DNA from: an uncultured Atopobium sp.
GTDB taxonomy: Bacteria > Actinomycetota > Coriobacteriia > Coriobacteriales > Atopobiaceae
Length of the DNA stretch: 14,388 bases
Assembly (NCBI GenBank): GCA_916720015.1
Contig: CAKAPZ010000011.1
Coordinates: forward strand, 1-14,388
Reading direction: 5' to 3'
Shown piece after piece: positions 1-7,628 of this stretch. Numbering within the stretch: position 1 is the first letter of the stretch; the number at the start of each line of letters is the position of its first letter. Under the pieces are notes generated by a model, which had not been told where the DNA came from, ran no database searches, and worked only from the letters and a program-made list of their open reading frames with translations. The position numbers and the translations under genes are program-made.

Positions 1-669
1 AACCTGACTGTTTGGCCAGGTGAAGTTGTGGTTGTGCTTGGTCCTTCTGGCTCCGGTAAATCCACTATGCTCCGTTGCATCAATCTACTGGAGACTCCTT
101 CTGCAGGCCATATTCTTATTGAAGATCAAGAGATTACGGGCACAAACGAGGCAGAGGTAAATGCGCTTCGTAGAGATGTGGGAATGGTCTTTCAGCAGTT
201 CAATCTGTTTGGTCATTTAACGGTTAAAGAGAACGTAATGATTGGTCAGATTAAGGTTCTAGGAAAGTCAAAAGAGGAGGCAGAGGCAGAGGCGCTAAAG
301 CAGCTGGAGGCTGTTGGCCTTGCCGATAGAGCAGACTTCAAGCCTGGTGCGCTTTCCGGTGGACAGCAGCAGCGTGTAGCTATTGCTCGTGCTGTGGCAA
401 TGCACCCAAACGTGCTTCTTTTTGACGAGCCTACATCCGCGCTTGATCCCGAGCTTGTCCGTGGTGTTTTGGATGTTATGCGTGACTTGGCAAAGAACTC
501 TGGCATGACCATGATTGTGGTAACGCACGAGATGGGTTTTGCAAAAGACGTAGCAGATCGCGTGGTTTTCATGGAGGAAGGAGTGGTAGTTGAGCAAGGA
601 ACTCCTAACGCTATCTTTAACAATCCTCAAAACCCTCGAACAGCGGAGTTTATTGGCGCTATTGCGTAA
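1..669 (+). CDS. Amino-acid-type ABC transporter ATP-binding protein, 5' end missing
   Basis: The reading frame is open from base 1, so the start lies upstream and 222 codons are visible. It is the cytoplasmic ATPase of an ABC importer of the polar amino acid class (GlnQ/HisP-like). Visible motifs in order: Walker [11 protein letters not shown]-loop [12 protein letters not shown], signature LSGGQQQR, Walker [15 protein letters not shown] and the H-loop VVTHEMGFA. The DPELV after Walker B and the THEMGFA switch are typical of glutamine/arginine/histidine-type importers; the substrate cannot be told from the ATPase alone. Its permease and binding protein should lie upstream, outside the window. 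A hairpin follows 41 bases after the stop. The N-terminal stretch [11 protein letters not shown] is shared with the ATPase beginning at 13940, so the two are paralogues. Family assignment is firm; substrate is unknown. Confidence 0.95.
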   Translation, partial: NLTVWPGEVVVVLGPSGSGKSTMLRCINLLETPSAGHILIEDQEITGTNEAEVNALRRDVGMVFQQFNLFGHLTVKENVMIGQIKVLGKSKEEAEAEALKQLEAVGLADRADFKPGALSGGQQQRVAIARAVAMHPNVLLFDEPTSALDPELVRGVLDVMRDLAKNSGMTMIVVTHEMGFAKDVADRVVFMEEGVVVEQGTPNAIFNNPQNPRTAEFIGAIA

Positions 670-710
670 AACCCATACTTTTTAGAATTAATACGCAAAC
701 GTAAAAAATA

Positions 711-742
711 AATTAGGGCGAGAAAATCTTCTCGCCCTAATT
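711..742 (+). terminator. Perfect 14-bp hairpin after the ABC ATPase
   Basis: Arms 711-724 and 729-742 are perfect reverse complements around a 4-base AATC loop. On the plus strand the stem is followed by GCAGATAA rather than a T-run. On the minus strand it is followed by a T-rich stretch (complement of the A-rich bases 702-712). It probably ends or trims the upstream ABC transcript, but as an intrinsic terminator it looks better on the minus strand, where no gene is visible nearby. Confidence 0.6.
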
Positions 743-781
743 GCAGATAATAAGGTATATCTGCTCTTTATTCGCAGCTTG

Positions 782-790
782 TGGTATGCT
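782..790 (+). promoter_or_regulatory. Candidate extended -10 promoter for the response regulator
   Basis: TGG followed by TATGCT forms an extended -10 element (TGnTATnnT) 32 bases upstream of the start codon at 823. No convincing -35 box was found, which is usual for extended -10 promoters. The gap after the upstream hairpin fits an independent transcript. Confidence 0.35.
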
Positions 791-822
791 TTATAAGATT
801 AAGCTTATCCTAGGGGGAATCG

Positions 823-1497
823 ATGCATCACAAGAATATTCTTCTTGTATCTGCAACGACACGCTTACATGAACGTATGCGTGAACTTTCGCATGTCATT
901 GATGTGTCTATTGCTCTTGCAAACGCTGCTTCTTTCTCGCAGGCTGCGGCTTCTGGTCATACCTTTGACCTGATTATTCTTGATCAAAAAGACCTTTCCC
1001 AGGATGTTATTAGTACGGTTGAGAATTATTCCGCACAAAATGGCGGAATTGCTCGTCTGTTTGTTGCAGACCTTGATAATCTTTCTAAATTTGTTCTGCC
1101 TGTTCAGGGCAAGAGTGATTTTATTTTGTCTACTGCAACTATCCAGGAGTTTAGCCTCAGGTGCTCGCTGCTTTTGTGGCCAGGTACCGAGAGCACTTCT
1201 AGAGATTTGGTTATTGTTGACAACATAAAGATTAACCTGGCAACATACCAGGTTTACATTGACGAATCTCCCGTTGATCTTACGTATATGGAGTATCTGC
1301 TGCTGTCGTTTTTGGCAACTCATCCATCTCGCGCATACTCGCGTGAGGCGTTGTTGCAGCGCGTTTGGGGCTTTGAGTATTGCGGCGGTACCAGAACAGT
1401 TGACGTTCACGTAAGGCGTGTTCGCTCTAAGATTGGTCCTCAGGCAGCTGCTCATCTTGAGACGGTACGTGGAGTAGGCTATCTGTTTAGAGCATAA
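823..1497 (+). CDS. Orphan OmpR-type response regulator with degenerate receiver
   Basis: A 224-residue DNA-binding regulator. The ATG is preceded by AGGGGG at 812-817. Residues 1-120 have the length and pattern of a receiver domain, and D54 (in DLIILD) sits where the phosphoacceptor should be. However, the acidic pair after beta-1 is replaced by S10-A11 (ILLVSAT), and the conserved lysine of the usual KPF motif is replaced in the segment SDFILSTATIQEF. Phosphorylation is therefore doubtful. Residues about 130-224 are a clear winged helix of the OmpR/PhoB class: LTYMEYLLLSFLATHP, then RTVDVHVRRVRSKIG and the wing VRGVGYLF. No histidine kinase lies next to it. Atypical receivers of this sort are known in GlnR-like and other orphan regulators. 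The next gene is htrA, a possible but unproven target. Confidence 0.9.
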   Translation: MHHKNILLVSATTRLHERMRELSHVIDVSIALANAASFSQAAASGHTFDLIILDQKDLSQDVISTVENYSAQNGGIARLFVADLDNLSKFVLPVQGKSDFILSTATIQEFSLRCSLLLWPGTESTSRDLVIVDNIKINLATYQVYIDESPVDLTYMEYLLLSFLATHPSRAYSREALLQRVWGFEYCGGTRTVDVHVRRVRSKIGPQAAAHLETVRGVGYLFRA

Positions 1498-1519
1498 TAG
1501 CAGGTACAGATAGTTTTTT
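1479..1519 (+). terminator. Probable intrinsic terminator after the regulator
   Basis: CTATCTG at 1479-1485 pairs with CAGATAG at 1507-1513 and is followed directly by six T residues. The left arm lies in the last codons of the regulator gene. The 21-base loop is large, so efficiency is uncertain. Its position before a separate promoter suggests htrA is its own transcript. Confidence 0.45.
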
Positions 1520-1573
1520 CGCAATTTGCACACGCATACTGTGCTTGCAAGTCGCTTAAGCGTGTTTCCCACA

Positions 1574-1602
1574 ATGACAGACGAATTTTTGTCCGGTATA
1601 AC
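1574..1602 (+). promoter_or_regulatory. Candidate sigma-70-type promoter for htrA
   Basis: ATGACA (1574-1579) and TATAAC (1597-1602) are separated by 17 bases, close to the TTGACA/TATAAT consensus. An imperfect inverted repeat, TTGCACAC with GTGCTTGCAA (1526-1550), lies just upstream and could be a regulator site. This is motif matching by eye. Confidence 0.4.
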
Positions 1603-1692
1603 GGGTAGAATACACATATTGAAAAATTGATGTTTAGCGCAGAATTACCTGCGTTAGCTATTTGCATCAGAGTGATGTTAAGGAGGGTGTCT

Positions 1693-3111
1693 ATGGAGAA
1701 CCAAGCACATGGTTTGACCACAGATTCCACTGTAAATAAGCGTTTCTCACCAGTTAAGCAGATTGGATTTATGTCTATGTTCCATAGCTCTAGCGTAAAA
1801 AGAACAGCCTGTGCAATTGCTTTTGCCGTTGCTTGTGTTCCTACCATTGCTTTGGGAGAGGGAATTTCTAAACTTCCAGCAGTATCTGGCCAGGCAAGTA
1901 TTTATCAAGCAGCAACATCTCGCCCTGCTGCAGAACCAACTGATACTAAGACGGCAGAAACGGTAGCTTCTAAGGTTTTGCCTTCGGTTGTGTCCGTTAA
2001 GGCTACCAGTGATTCATCAGGCTCAACCGGTTCTGGCGTTGTATTGAACACAAATGGAGACATTCTTACCAATTACCACGTCATTGAGGGTATGGATACG
2101 TTCTCTATCTCCGTTAATGACAAAGAGTATGAGTGCACTGTCGTGGGAACAGATCCAACCTCTGACCTTGCTGTTCTTCATGCTGACCTTAAGGGAGATA
2201 GCCTAACTCCAATTGAGATTGGTAATTCCGATAACTTAGCTCCTGGTAGTTGGGTTATGAGCGTTGGTAGCCCATTTGGTCTTGATCACTCTGTTTCTGC
2301 AGGTATTGTGTCTGCTCTTTCTCGTGGAGATATGCTTGAGACAGAGGGTGGAGAAACCACTATTTATGCAAACCTCATCCAGGTTGATGCAGCTATTAAC
2401 CCAGGTAATTCTGGCGGCGCTCTGGTTGACTCTAATGGCCAGCTTGTGGGTATTTGTACGTTGTTCTCGTCAGATACCAAGTCATTTGCGGGTATTGGTT
2501 TTGCAATTCCTTCTAACTATGCCATTGATATTGCAAATCAGATTCTTTCTGGCCAGCAAGTTAAGCATGCCTATATTGGTCTTTCTATGCAGACCGTTAC
2601 TCCTCGAGTTGCAAAGCGCAATGATCTCTCGGTAGATTACGGTGCGTATGTAGCAGGCCTTCTTGATGATAGTCCTGCAGAGGGTGCTGGTATTAAAAAG
2701 GGTGATGTTATTGTCTCTATTGGTGGAGAGCGCGTAGTTTCTGCTGATGCAGCTATTATTGCCGTTCGCTCTCACAAGATTGGAGAGACCGTTCCTGTAG
2801 AAATCATGCGTGGAGAAGACCGCCTTACTATCAACGTCACGCTTGGTTCTGATGAGACGCTTTCTACTAAGAAAGAGAAAGAAAAGAACAGCAAGAACGA
2901 AACAAACAACGATACTGATGATAAGCAGGATCGCACTGAAGATGATGATTCCTATAGGTATTATCGTCAGCAAAATTATTGGGAAGAGTTCTGGGATTAC
3001 TTCACTAATCCTTATGGAGATAAAGACGTTGATTCCGATAATCCATTTGTGAATTTCGTAGAGAGCATTACCAATAGCATTGCAGAAGTAATCTACGGCA
3101 TTTTTGGTTAA
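1693..3111 (+). CDS. htrA: Membrane-anchored HtrA/DegP-type serine protease with PDZ domain
   Basis: A 472-residue envelope quality-control protease. I chose the ATG at 1693 because AAGGAGG (1680-1686) lies six bases before it; the frame is open farther upstream without a good ribosome site. Residues 1-36 are a polar cytoplasmic N-terminus. Residues about 37-56 form one hydrophobic segment (signal anchor). The trypsin-like domain spans about 88-285 with catalytic triad H129 (LTNYHVIEG), D158 (TSDLAVL) and S240 (NPGNSGGAL). One PDZ domain spans about 291-385 (YIGLSMQ, AGIKKGDVIVSIGG). After residue 390 the tail is unusual: a Lys/Glu/Asn/Asp-rich linker, then a Tyr/Trp-rich acidic stretch and a hydrophobic end, IAEVIYGIFG. 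It follows an orphan response regulator with its own likely promoter. The protease assignment is certain; the role of the tail is unknown. Confidence 0.96.
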   Translation: MENQAHGLTTDSTVNKRFSPVKQIGFMSMFHSSSVKRTACAIAFAVACVPTIALGEGISKLPAVSGQASIYQAATSRPAAEPTDTKTAETVASKVLPSVVSVKATSDSSGSTGSGVVLNTNGDILTNYHVIEGMDTFSISVNDKEYECTVVGTDPTSDLAVLHADLKGDSLTPIEIGNSDNLAPGSWVMSVGSPFGLDHSVSAGIVSALSRGDMLETEGGETTIYANLIQVDAAINPGNSGGALVDSNGQLVGICTLFSSDTKSFAGIGFAIPSNYAIDIANQILSGQQVKHAYIGLSMQTVTPRVAKRNDLSVDYGAYVAGLLDDSPAEGAGIKKGDVIVSIGGERVVSADAAIIAVRSHKIGETVPVEIMRGEDRLTINVTLGSDETLSTKKEKEKNSKNETNNDTDDKQDRTEDDDSYRYYRQQNYWEEFWDYFTNPYGDKDVDSDNPFVNFVESITNSIAEVIYGIFG

Positions 3112-3172
3112 CACTCAGATTGCGTTTGCTGTGTTTGCGTTTGTTTGTTCTGCTATGAGTTAGGGGAGTCTC

Positions 3173-4531
3173 GTGGATTTACTTGTGCTGTTAGTTTTGG
3201 CTGTAGTTGTCATTGTGCTTATCGTGAGCCTTGTCACACTTTCCTCTAAGCTTTCGCAAGTAAAGACGCTGCAAGAGCAAAGTCAAACATCATCTGCAGA
3301 GCTTATAAGAAGCTCCCAAGAGTTGGATCGTCGTGTTACGGATAACATGGCAAAAATGCAAGAGCTTATGGATACAAAGCTTGAGAAGGTAAGAGAGGTA
3401 GTTGATCAAAAGCTCACCTCAACACTGCAAAATCAGACAAAGCAGACTGATCAGCGTATTGCTCAGCTTGATGCTCGTTTTGATGCTTTTCAGCGTCGTG
3501 TGGATGACAACATGAAAGCAACTTCCCAGGCTTCAACTGAGCAGCTTGGTAAGGTTAGAGAAACTGTTGACAAACAGCTCAGCGACATGCGTAAAGAGAA
3601 TGAAGCAAAGCTTGAGCTTATGCGTCAGACCGTTGACGAGAAACTCCAGAAAACGCTCGATGAGCGTATGACCCAATCGTTCCAGCGCGTATCTACGCAA
3701 CTTGAGCAAGTTCATCAAGGCTTGGGAGAAATGCGTGGTCTTGCGGAAGGTGTTGGAGACTTAAAGAAGGTTCTTTCTGGCGTTAAGACTCGCGGAATTG
3801 TTGGAGAAATTCAGCTTGGCGCAATTCTAAGAGACATTCTTTCTCCAGAGCAGTACGAAGAGAATGTTGCTACTGTTTCTGGTTCTACTGAGCGTGTTGA
3901 GTTTGCTGTTAAGTTGCCTGGAGAGTCAGGGGAGACCGTTTGGCTTCCTATTGATTCTAAGTTCCCAGGAGATACGTACGAGCATTTAGTGGATGCAATC
4001 AATGCAGGTAATGAGGAGGCGATTGCTGCTGCTAAAAAGGGTCTAGAGACTCGAATTAAGGCAGAGGCAAAAGATATCTCTACAAAGTATATTGCCCCAC
4101 CAGAGACAACTAACTTTGCTATTTTGTTCCTTCCTTTTGAGGGACTTTATGCAGAGGTAGTCAGTCAGACGGGTCTTCTTGAGCAGCTACAGAGAGAGTA
4201 TCGCGTTAATGTGTGTGGACCTTCCACTATGGCAGCACTTCTTAACAGTCTTCAAATGGGATTTCAATCTGTTGCTATTCAGAAGCATGCCGACGAAATT
4301 CAAAAGGTACTCTCTGCGGTTAAGACAGAGTTTGAGACGTATCAAGCTCAGCTTGAGAAAGCTCAGAAACAGATTAGAACTGCAGAAACCACTATTGATA
4401 AGATTCTTACTACTAGAACAAAGGCTATGAACCGCAAGCTCAGAGGTGTTACGGCTTTAGAAAGTCTTGAAGACGCACAAAGTACCCTTGGTCTTGTTGA
4501 GGAAACTATTGAAGATCAAGACGATGAGTAG
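3173..4531 (+). CDS. rmuC: RmuC family DNA recombination protein
   Basis: A 452-residue protein of the RmuC family, which limits inversions and rearrangements at short inverted repeats and has a PD-(D/E)xK-like nuclease fold; its exact activity is poorly defined. The start is GTG at 3173, with TAGGGGAG at 3161-3168 as ribosome site. Residues 2-23 form one N-terminal membrane helix. About 25-195 is predicted coiled coil with repeated units such as VREVVDQKL, VRETVDKQL and RQTVDEKLQKTLDERM. The conserved RmuC core follows: GVKTRGIVGEIQLGAILRDIL, LPIDSKFPGDTYEHLVDA around residues 258-275, and NFAILFLPFEGLYAEVV. The family's conserved acidic and lysine residues D261 and K263 are present. It sits 61 bases after htrA and may be partly read through from it, since I saw no terminator between them. 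It ends before a strong terminator. Confidence 0.95.
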   Translation: MDLLVLLVLAVVVIVLIVSLVTLSSKLSQVKTLQEQSQTSSAELIRSSQELDRRVTDNMAKMQELMDTKLEKVREVVDQKLTSTLQNQTKQTDQRIAQLDARFDAFQRRVDDNMKATSQASTEQLGKVRETVDKQLSDMRKENEAKLELMRQTVDEKLQKTLDERMTQSFQRVSTQLEQVHQGLGEMRGLAEGVGDLKKVLSGVKTRGIVGEIQLGAILRDILSPEQYEENVATVSGSTERVEFAVKLPGESGETVWLPIDSKFPGDTYEHLVDAINAGNEEAIAAAKKGLETRIKAEAKDISTKYIAPPETTNFAILFLPFEGLYAEVVSQTGLLEQLQREYRVNVCGPSTMAALLNSLQMGFQSVAIQKHADEIQKVLSAVKTEFETYQAQLEKAQKQIRTAETTIDKILTTRTKAMNRKLRGVTALESLEDAQSTLGLVEETIEDQDDE

Positions 4532-4572
4532 TGCGTGTTTTTAAGTGCTGACGTGCTCTTTCATAGGTAGAT

Positions 4573-4602
4573 AAAAATAGCGGCTTCGGTCGCTATTTTT
4601 TT
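4573..4602 (+). terminator. Strong intrinsic terminator after rmuC
   Basis: AAAAATAGCGGC (4573-4584), a TTCG tetraloop, then GTCGCTATTTTTTT (4589-4602). The stem is 12 bp with one G-T wobble, and the T-run begins inside the right arm. It separates the rmuC and copper transcripts. Confidence 0.92.
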
Positions 4603-4603
4603 G

Positions 4604-4633
4604 TTGCATAAAAATACCTTATGGGGGTATACT
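4604..4633 (+). promoter_or_regulatory. Candidate promoter of the csoR-copA operon
   Basis: TTGCAT (4604-4609) and TATACT (4628-4633) with an 18-base spacer. The -10 box overlaps the first CsoR-type palindrome, as expected for copper-relieved repression. A second possible promoter is TTTACA (4635-4640) with TAGGGT (4657-4662), overlapped by the second palindrome. I cannot tell which is used. Confidence 0.55.
4614..4630 (+). promoter_or_regulatory. CsoR-type operator 1
   Basis: ATACCTTATGGGGGTAT is a pseudo-palindrome with the ATACC/GGTAT ends and G-tract typical of CsoR operators. It overlaps the -10 box of the csoR promoter. Binding is inferred from the csoR gene directly downstream. Confidence 0.65.
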
Positions 4634-4647
4634 GTTTACAGAAACTA

Positions 4648-4664
4648 ATACCCCCTTAGGGTAT
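4648..4664 (+). promoter_or_regulatory. CsoR-type operator 2
   Basis: ATACCCCCTTAGGGTAT is a close match to the known CsoR operator form (ATACCC, short centre, GGGTAT). It lies just upstream of the csoR ribosome site and is centred 34 bases from operator 1, so two tetramers could bind on a similar helical face. Confidence 0.75.
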
Positions 4665-4678
4665 GGAAAGGAGGAGAG

Positions 4679-5002
4679 ATGGCTCAGAAAAACGGCCAAT
4701 CACAAAAGACATGCTGTCATTGTGATCACAAGGTAACCCCTCGCTCAAGCGAACTTAAAAGCGGGGTTTCTCGTCGTATCAACCGTGCAATCGGCCAGCT
4801 AAATGGCATTAAAACAATGATTGACGAGGATCGTTATTGCGGAGATGTCCTTATTCAGCTTGCAGCAGTTGAGTCTGCGGTTAAGGCCATCTCAAGAGAA
4901 GTAATGCAGGATCACCTGGATTCTTGCGTAGTTGACCGCATCCAGTCGGGTGATACAGAAGTTATTGGTGAGGTTATGGACCTCTTTAAGCGTTTTATGT
5001 AA
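4679..5002 (+). CDS. csoR: CsoR-family copper-sensing repressor
   Basis: A 107-residue all-helical repressor of the CsoR/DUF156 family, expected to release DNA when it binds Cu(I). The ATG at 4679 follows AAGGAGG (4668-4674). The Cu(I) ligand set is present with the spacing of the Mycobacterium tuberculosis protein: C54, H79, C83 (25 and 4 residues apart), with Y53 just before the first cysteine. The core reads VSRRINRAIGQLNGIKTMI. The N-terminus also carries a short cluster, TCCHCDH (residues 11-17), not part of the basic fold, which might bind metal; this is only an observation. It is nine bases upstream of copA and behind two matching operators, so autoregulated control of both genes is the natural reading. 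The C-H-C set argues against a formaldehyde- or nickel-sensing relative. Confidence 0.96.
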   Translation: MAQKNGQSQKTCCHCDHKVTPRSSELKSGVSRRINRAIGQLNGIKTMIDEDRYCGDVLIQLAAVESAVKAISREVMQDHLDSCVVDRIQSGDTEVIGEVMDLFKRFM

Positions 5003-5011
5003 GGTGGCGTT

Positions 5012-7615
5012 ATGGATCAGAAAGTTTTTGATGTACAAGGAATGACGTGTGCAAGTTGTTCTGCGCACGTAGAGAAGGCGGCAAACTCTGTTTCTGGTGT
5101 CTCTGAGGCTCGCGTTAATCTGCTTAAGAATTCTATGGAAGTTGATTATGACGGTAACCCAGACACCCTTAAGCAGATTTCTGACGCAGTAAGCAAAGCA
5201 GGCTATGAGGCAACACCTCGTAGCGACAAAAAAGATTCTGCTGCAGCTACTAAGACAGACGCTACCGATGCTTCAGAAAAGGCGGTAAAGCAGAAGAGAG
5301 TCGAGCTTATTTCCTCAATGGCGTTTGCCATTCCACTGCTCTATCTTGCCATGGGTGAGATGATAGGAGCACCTGTTCCACCTGCTGTTTCTGGAATGAA
5401 TGGCATGATGAACTTGGCTCTTACTGAGCTTTTGCTTTGCATTCCTATTCTCTTTATTTGTCGTCACTATTTTATTGGCGGATTCCGTGCGTTTTTGCAT
5501 GGCTCGCCTAATATGGATTCACTTATTGCGCTGGGTTCAGCAGCGTCGTTTGCTTACAGTGTTGTTAGCCTGTACCAGATGGCAAATGCTTTTATTGCAG
5601 GAGATGCTGCTGCAGCTCACCAAGCAATGCACGGCATGTACTTTGAGACCGCAGGTGTGATTCTTGCTCTGATTTCCCTGGGCAAGTTCTTTGAGGCTCG
5701 CGCAAAGGGTCATACCACAGGTGCAATTAGCGCACTTATGAACCTTGCTCCAAAGACGGCTATTCTCGTCAAAGACGGTATTGAGCAGGAAGTTCCTGCA
5801 GAGACCGTTGTGGTGGGAGACATTCTTGTGGTAAGAGCAGGTCAGTCGATTCCTGTTGATGGCCAGCTTATCGAAGGAGAAGGATCTGTCGATGAGTCCG
5901 CTATTACCGGAGAGCCCGTTCCTGTAAGTAAGACCGTTGGCGATTCCGTAACAGGCGCAACGGTATCTACTGGCGGCTGGTTTAAGATGCGCGCCACCGC
6001 TGTTGGCGATGACACTACGCTTGCAGGTATTATCCGCCTGGTTGACGAGGCAACAAGCTCCAAAGCGCCTATTGAGCGTCTTGCTGACAGTATTGCTGGC
6101 GTCTTTGTCCCCGTTGTTATTGGAATTGCGCTGGTCACGTTTGCGGCATGGTTTGTCTTTGTGGCACCTGGTAACTTTGCGGTTGCTCTCTCGCATGCTG
6201 TTGCTGTTCTGGTTATTTCCTGCCCTTGCGCACTTGGTCTGGCAACGCCTACCGCCATTATGGTGGGCACCGGCCTGGGCGCTTCAAATGGCATCTTGGT
6301 TAAGTCCGCTGAGGCGCTTGAGGGTGCGGTCCGAGCAACCGTGGTTGTTCTTGATAAGACCGGAACACTCACTGAGGGCAAGCCGAGCGTAACTGACGTA
6401 CTTTGTGCAGGTGGAACTTCCGAGCACCAACTACTCGAGTATGCATATGCGCTTGAGCAAAAGAGCGAGCATCCACTTGCGCAGGCTATTGTTACGTATG
6501 CTCAAGAGAAGCTTGGAGAGTCTGCAGGCAGCTCTCTTGATGTACAGGAGTTCTCACAGGTTGCTGGTGGTGGCCTCATAGCAACGGTTGGCGAGAAACG
6601 CCTTGTAGCAGGAAACGCTCGTCTTATGGAGCAGGAGGGCATCAGCACACAAGAGTTGACTTCCCAGGCTCAGCAGCTAGCTGAACAGGCAAAAACACCA
6701 CTGTACTTTGCACTTGAGGGTAAGCTTCTTGGCGTTATTGCTGTAGCCGATAAGGTTAAGCAGACCAGTGCGTCCACCATTGCTCGCCTTCGTGCTATGG
6801 GCATCAAGTCTGTCATGCTTACCGGTGACCAGGCAACAACAGCAAACGTTATTGGTAAGGAGCTTGGCGTTGATCAGGTTATCTCTGACGTCTTGCCTAG
6901 CCAAAAAGAGTCCTACATTAGGCAGTTCCAGGACGCTGGAGAAAACGTTGTCATGGTAGGCGATGGCATCAACGACGCTCCAGCACTCGCTCGAGCAAAC
7001 GTGGGTATTGCCATTGGTGCAGGTACCGATGTTGCTATTGAGTCTGCTGACATTGTCTTGATGAAGTCTGATCCAGCCGACGTTGCCACCTCAATTGAGC
7101 TCTCTCGAGCCACCATGACCAACATCAAAGAGAATCTGTTCTGGGCTCTCTTCTATAACACCATTTGTATTCCTGTCGCTATGGGCCTGTTGTATCCATT
7201 TGGCATTTCGCTGAATCCTATGATTGGTGCAGCTGCCATGGGCTTCTCGTCAGTCTTTGTTGTATGCAATGCACTGCGCCTGCGCACCTGGAAGCCAAAG
7301 AATACAAGCTCAGCAACTCGCCAAAACGCTCATGACACAAAACCAGTCATTGACGTTCAAACTAAGTCCACAAACGACGCATCCGCGTCACAGAAGGAGG
7401 AATCTTATATGGAGAAGAAACTAAACGTAGAGGGCATGTCTTGCCAGCACTGTGTTGCACACGTCACACAGGCACTTGAGGCTGTCGAGGGTGTCTCTAA
7501 GGCAACCGTTTCACTTGACGAGAAGAGCGCTGTAGTTGAGCTGTCTTCTGATGTCGTTGATAGCGCATTGGTTGACGCTGTTGTTCAGGCAGGATATGAG
7601 GCTACTATTGCCTAA
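5012..7615 (+). CDS. copA: Copper-exporting P1B-1-type ATPase with N- and C-terminal metal-binding domains
   Basis: An 867-residue Cu(I) efflux pump in the cell membrane. ATG at 5012 with AAGGTGG nine bases upstream. Residues 1-68 are a heavy-metal-associated domain (GMTCASC, C13 and C16). Eight membrane helices can be placed from about residue 98. Key motifs: TGEP (299-302) in the actuator, C404-P405-C406 ion motif, phosphorylation site D448 in DKTGT, S485-E486-H487-P488 in the nucleotide domain, GDGIND at 650-655, and the YN (715-716) and MGFSS (743-747) residues that mark the Cu(I) class. After the last helix a polar linker (about 760-799, rich in Ser/Thr/Asn/Lys) leads to a second metal-binding domain, GMSCQHC with C811 and C814. 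That tail looks like a complete CopZ fused in frame, and it has its own internal start. Co-transcribed with csoR. Confidence 0.97.
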   Translation: MDQKVFDVQGMTCASCSAHVEKAANSVSGVSEARVNLLKNSMEVDYDGNPDTLKQISDAVSKAGYEATPRSDKKDSAAATKTDATDASEKAVKQKRVELISSMAFAIPLLYLAMGEMIGAPVPPAVSGMNGMMNLALTELLLCIPILFICRHYFIGGFRAFLHGSPNMDSLIALGSAASFAYSVVSLYQMANAFIAGDAAAAHQAMHGMYFETAGVILALISLGKFFEARAKGHTTGAISALMNLAPKTAILVKDGIEQEVPAETVVVGDILVVRAGQSIPVDGQLIEGEGSVDESAITGEPVPVSKTVGDSVTGATVSTGGWFKMRATAVGDDTTLAGIIRLVDEATSSKAPIERLADSIAGVFVPVVIGIALVTFAAWFVFVAPGNFAVALSHAVAVLVISCPCALGLATPTAIMVGTGLGASNGILVKSAEALEGAVRATVVVLDKTGTLTEGKPSVTDVLCAGGTSEHQLLEYAYALEQKSEHPLAQAIVTYAQEKLGESAGSSLDVQEFSQVAGGGLIATVGEKRLVAGNARLMEQEGISTQELTSQAQQLAEQAKTPLYFALEGKLLGVIAVADKVKQTSASTIARLRAMGIKSVMLTGDQATTANVIGKELGVDQVISDVLPSQKESYIRQFQDAGENVVMVGDGINDAPALARANVGIAIGAGTDVAIESADIVLMKSDPADVATSIELSRATMTNIKENLFWALFYNTICIPVAMGLLYPFGISLNPMIGAAAMGFSSVFVVCNALRLRTWKPKNTSSATRQNAHDTKPVIDVQTKSTNDASASQKEESYMEKKLNVEGMSCQHCVAHVTQALEAVEGVSKATVSLDEKSAVVELSSDVVDSALVDAVVQAGYEATIA
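7409..7615 (+). CDS. copZ: Possible nested copZ: free copper chaperone from an internal start in copA
   Basis: Inside copA, AAGGAGG (7394-7400) lies eight bases before an in-frame ATG at 7409 (copA codon 800). Translation from there gives a 68-residue stand-alone HMA protein beginning [15 protein letters not shown], the usual size and N-terminus of CopZ Cu(I) chaperones, ending at the copA stop. The site is as strong as those of the true genes nearby and sits in the non-conserved linker, where no protein constraint explains it. Either the chaperone is made both fused and free, or copA recently fused with a formerly separate copZ through loss of the copA stop. Escherichia coli makes a free copper-binding fragment from copA by frameshifting, so two products from one copA have precedent. 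Expression is an inference. Confidence 0.55.
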   Translation: MEKKLNVEGMSCQHCVAHVTQALEAVEGVSKATVSLDEKSAVVELSSDVVDSALVDAVVQAGYEATIA

Positions 7616-7628
7616 GGTAGGCAAGTAG
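7605..7628. other. Hairpin at the convergent copA/add stop codons
   Basis: TTGCCTA (7608-7614) and TAGGCAA (7618-7624) form a 7-bp stem with a 3-base loop, and CTA/TAG can extend it past one bulged base. It contains both the copA stop and the add stop. No T-run follows on either strand, so it may protect 3' ends or assist termination of add but is not a classical terminator. Confidence 0.4.

Noticed and set aside
865-1617. Long open frame opposite the response regulator gene, and similar long antisense frames opposite htrA, copA and add
   Set aside because: They are shadows of strongly supported genes, have no ribosome site or domain, and their composition follows the sense codons.
3121-3143. 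Direct repeat TGCGTTTG upstream of rmuC
   Set aside because: Two 8-base copies in T/G-rich sequence are easily due to chance, and no further copies were noticed.
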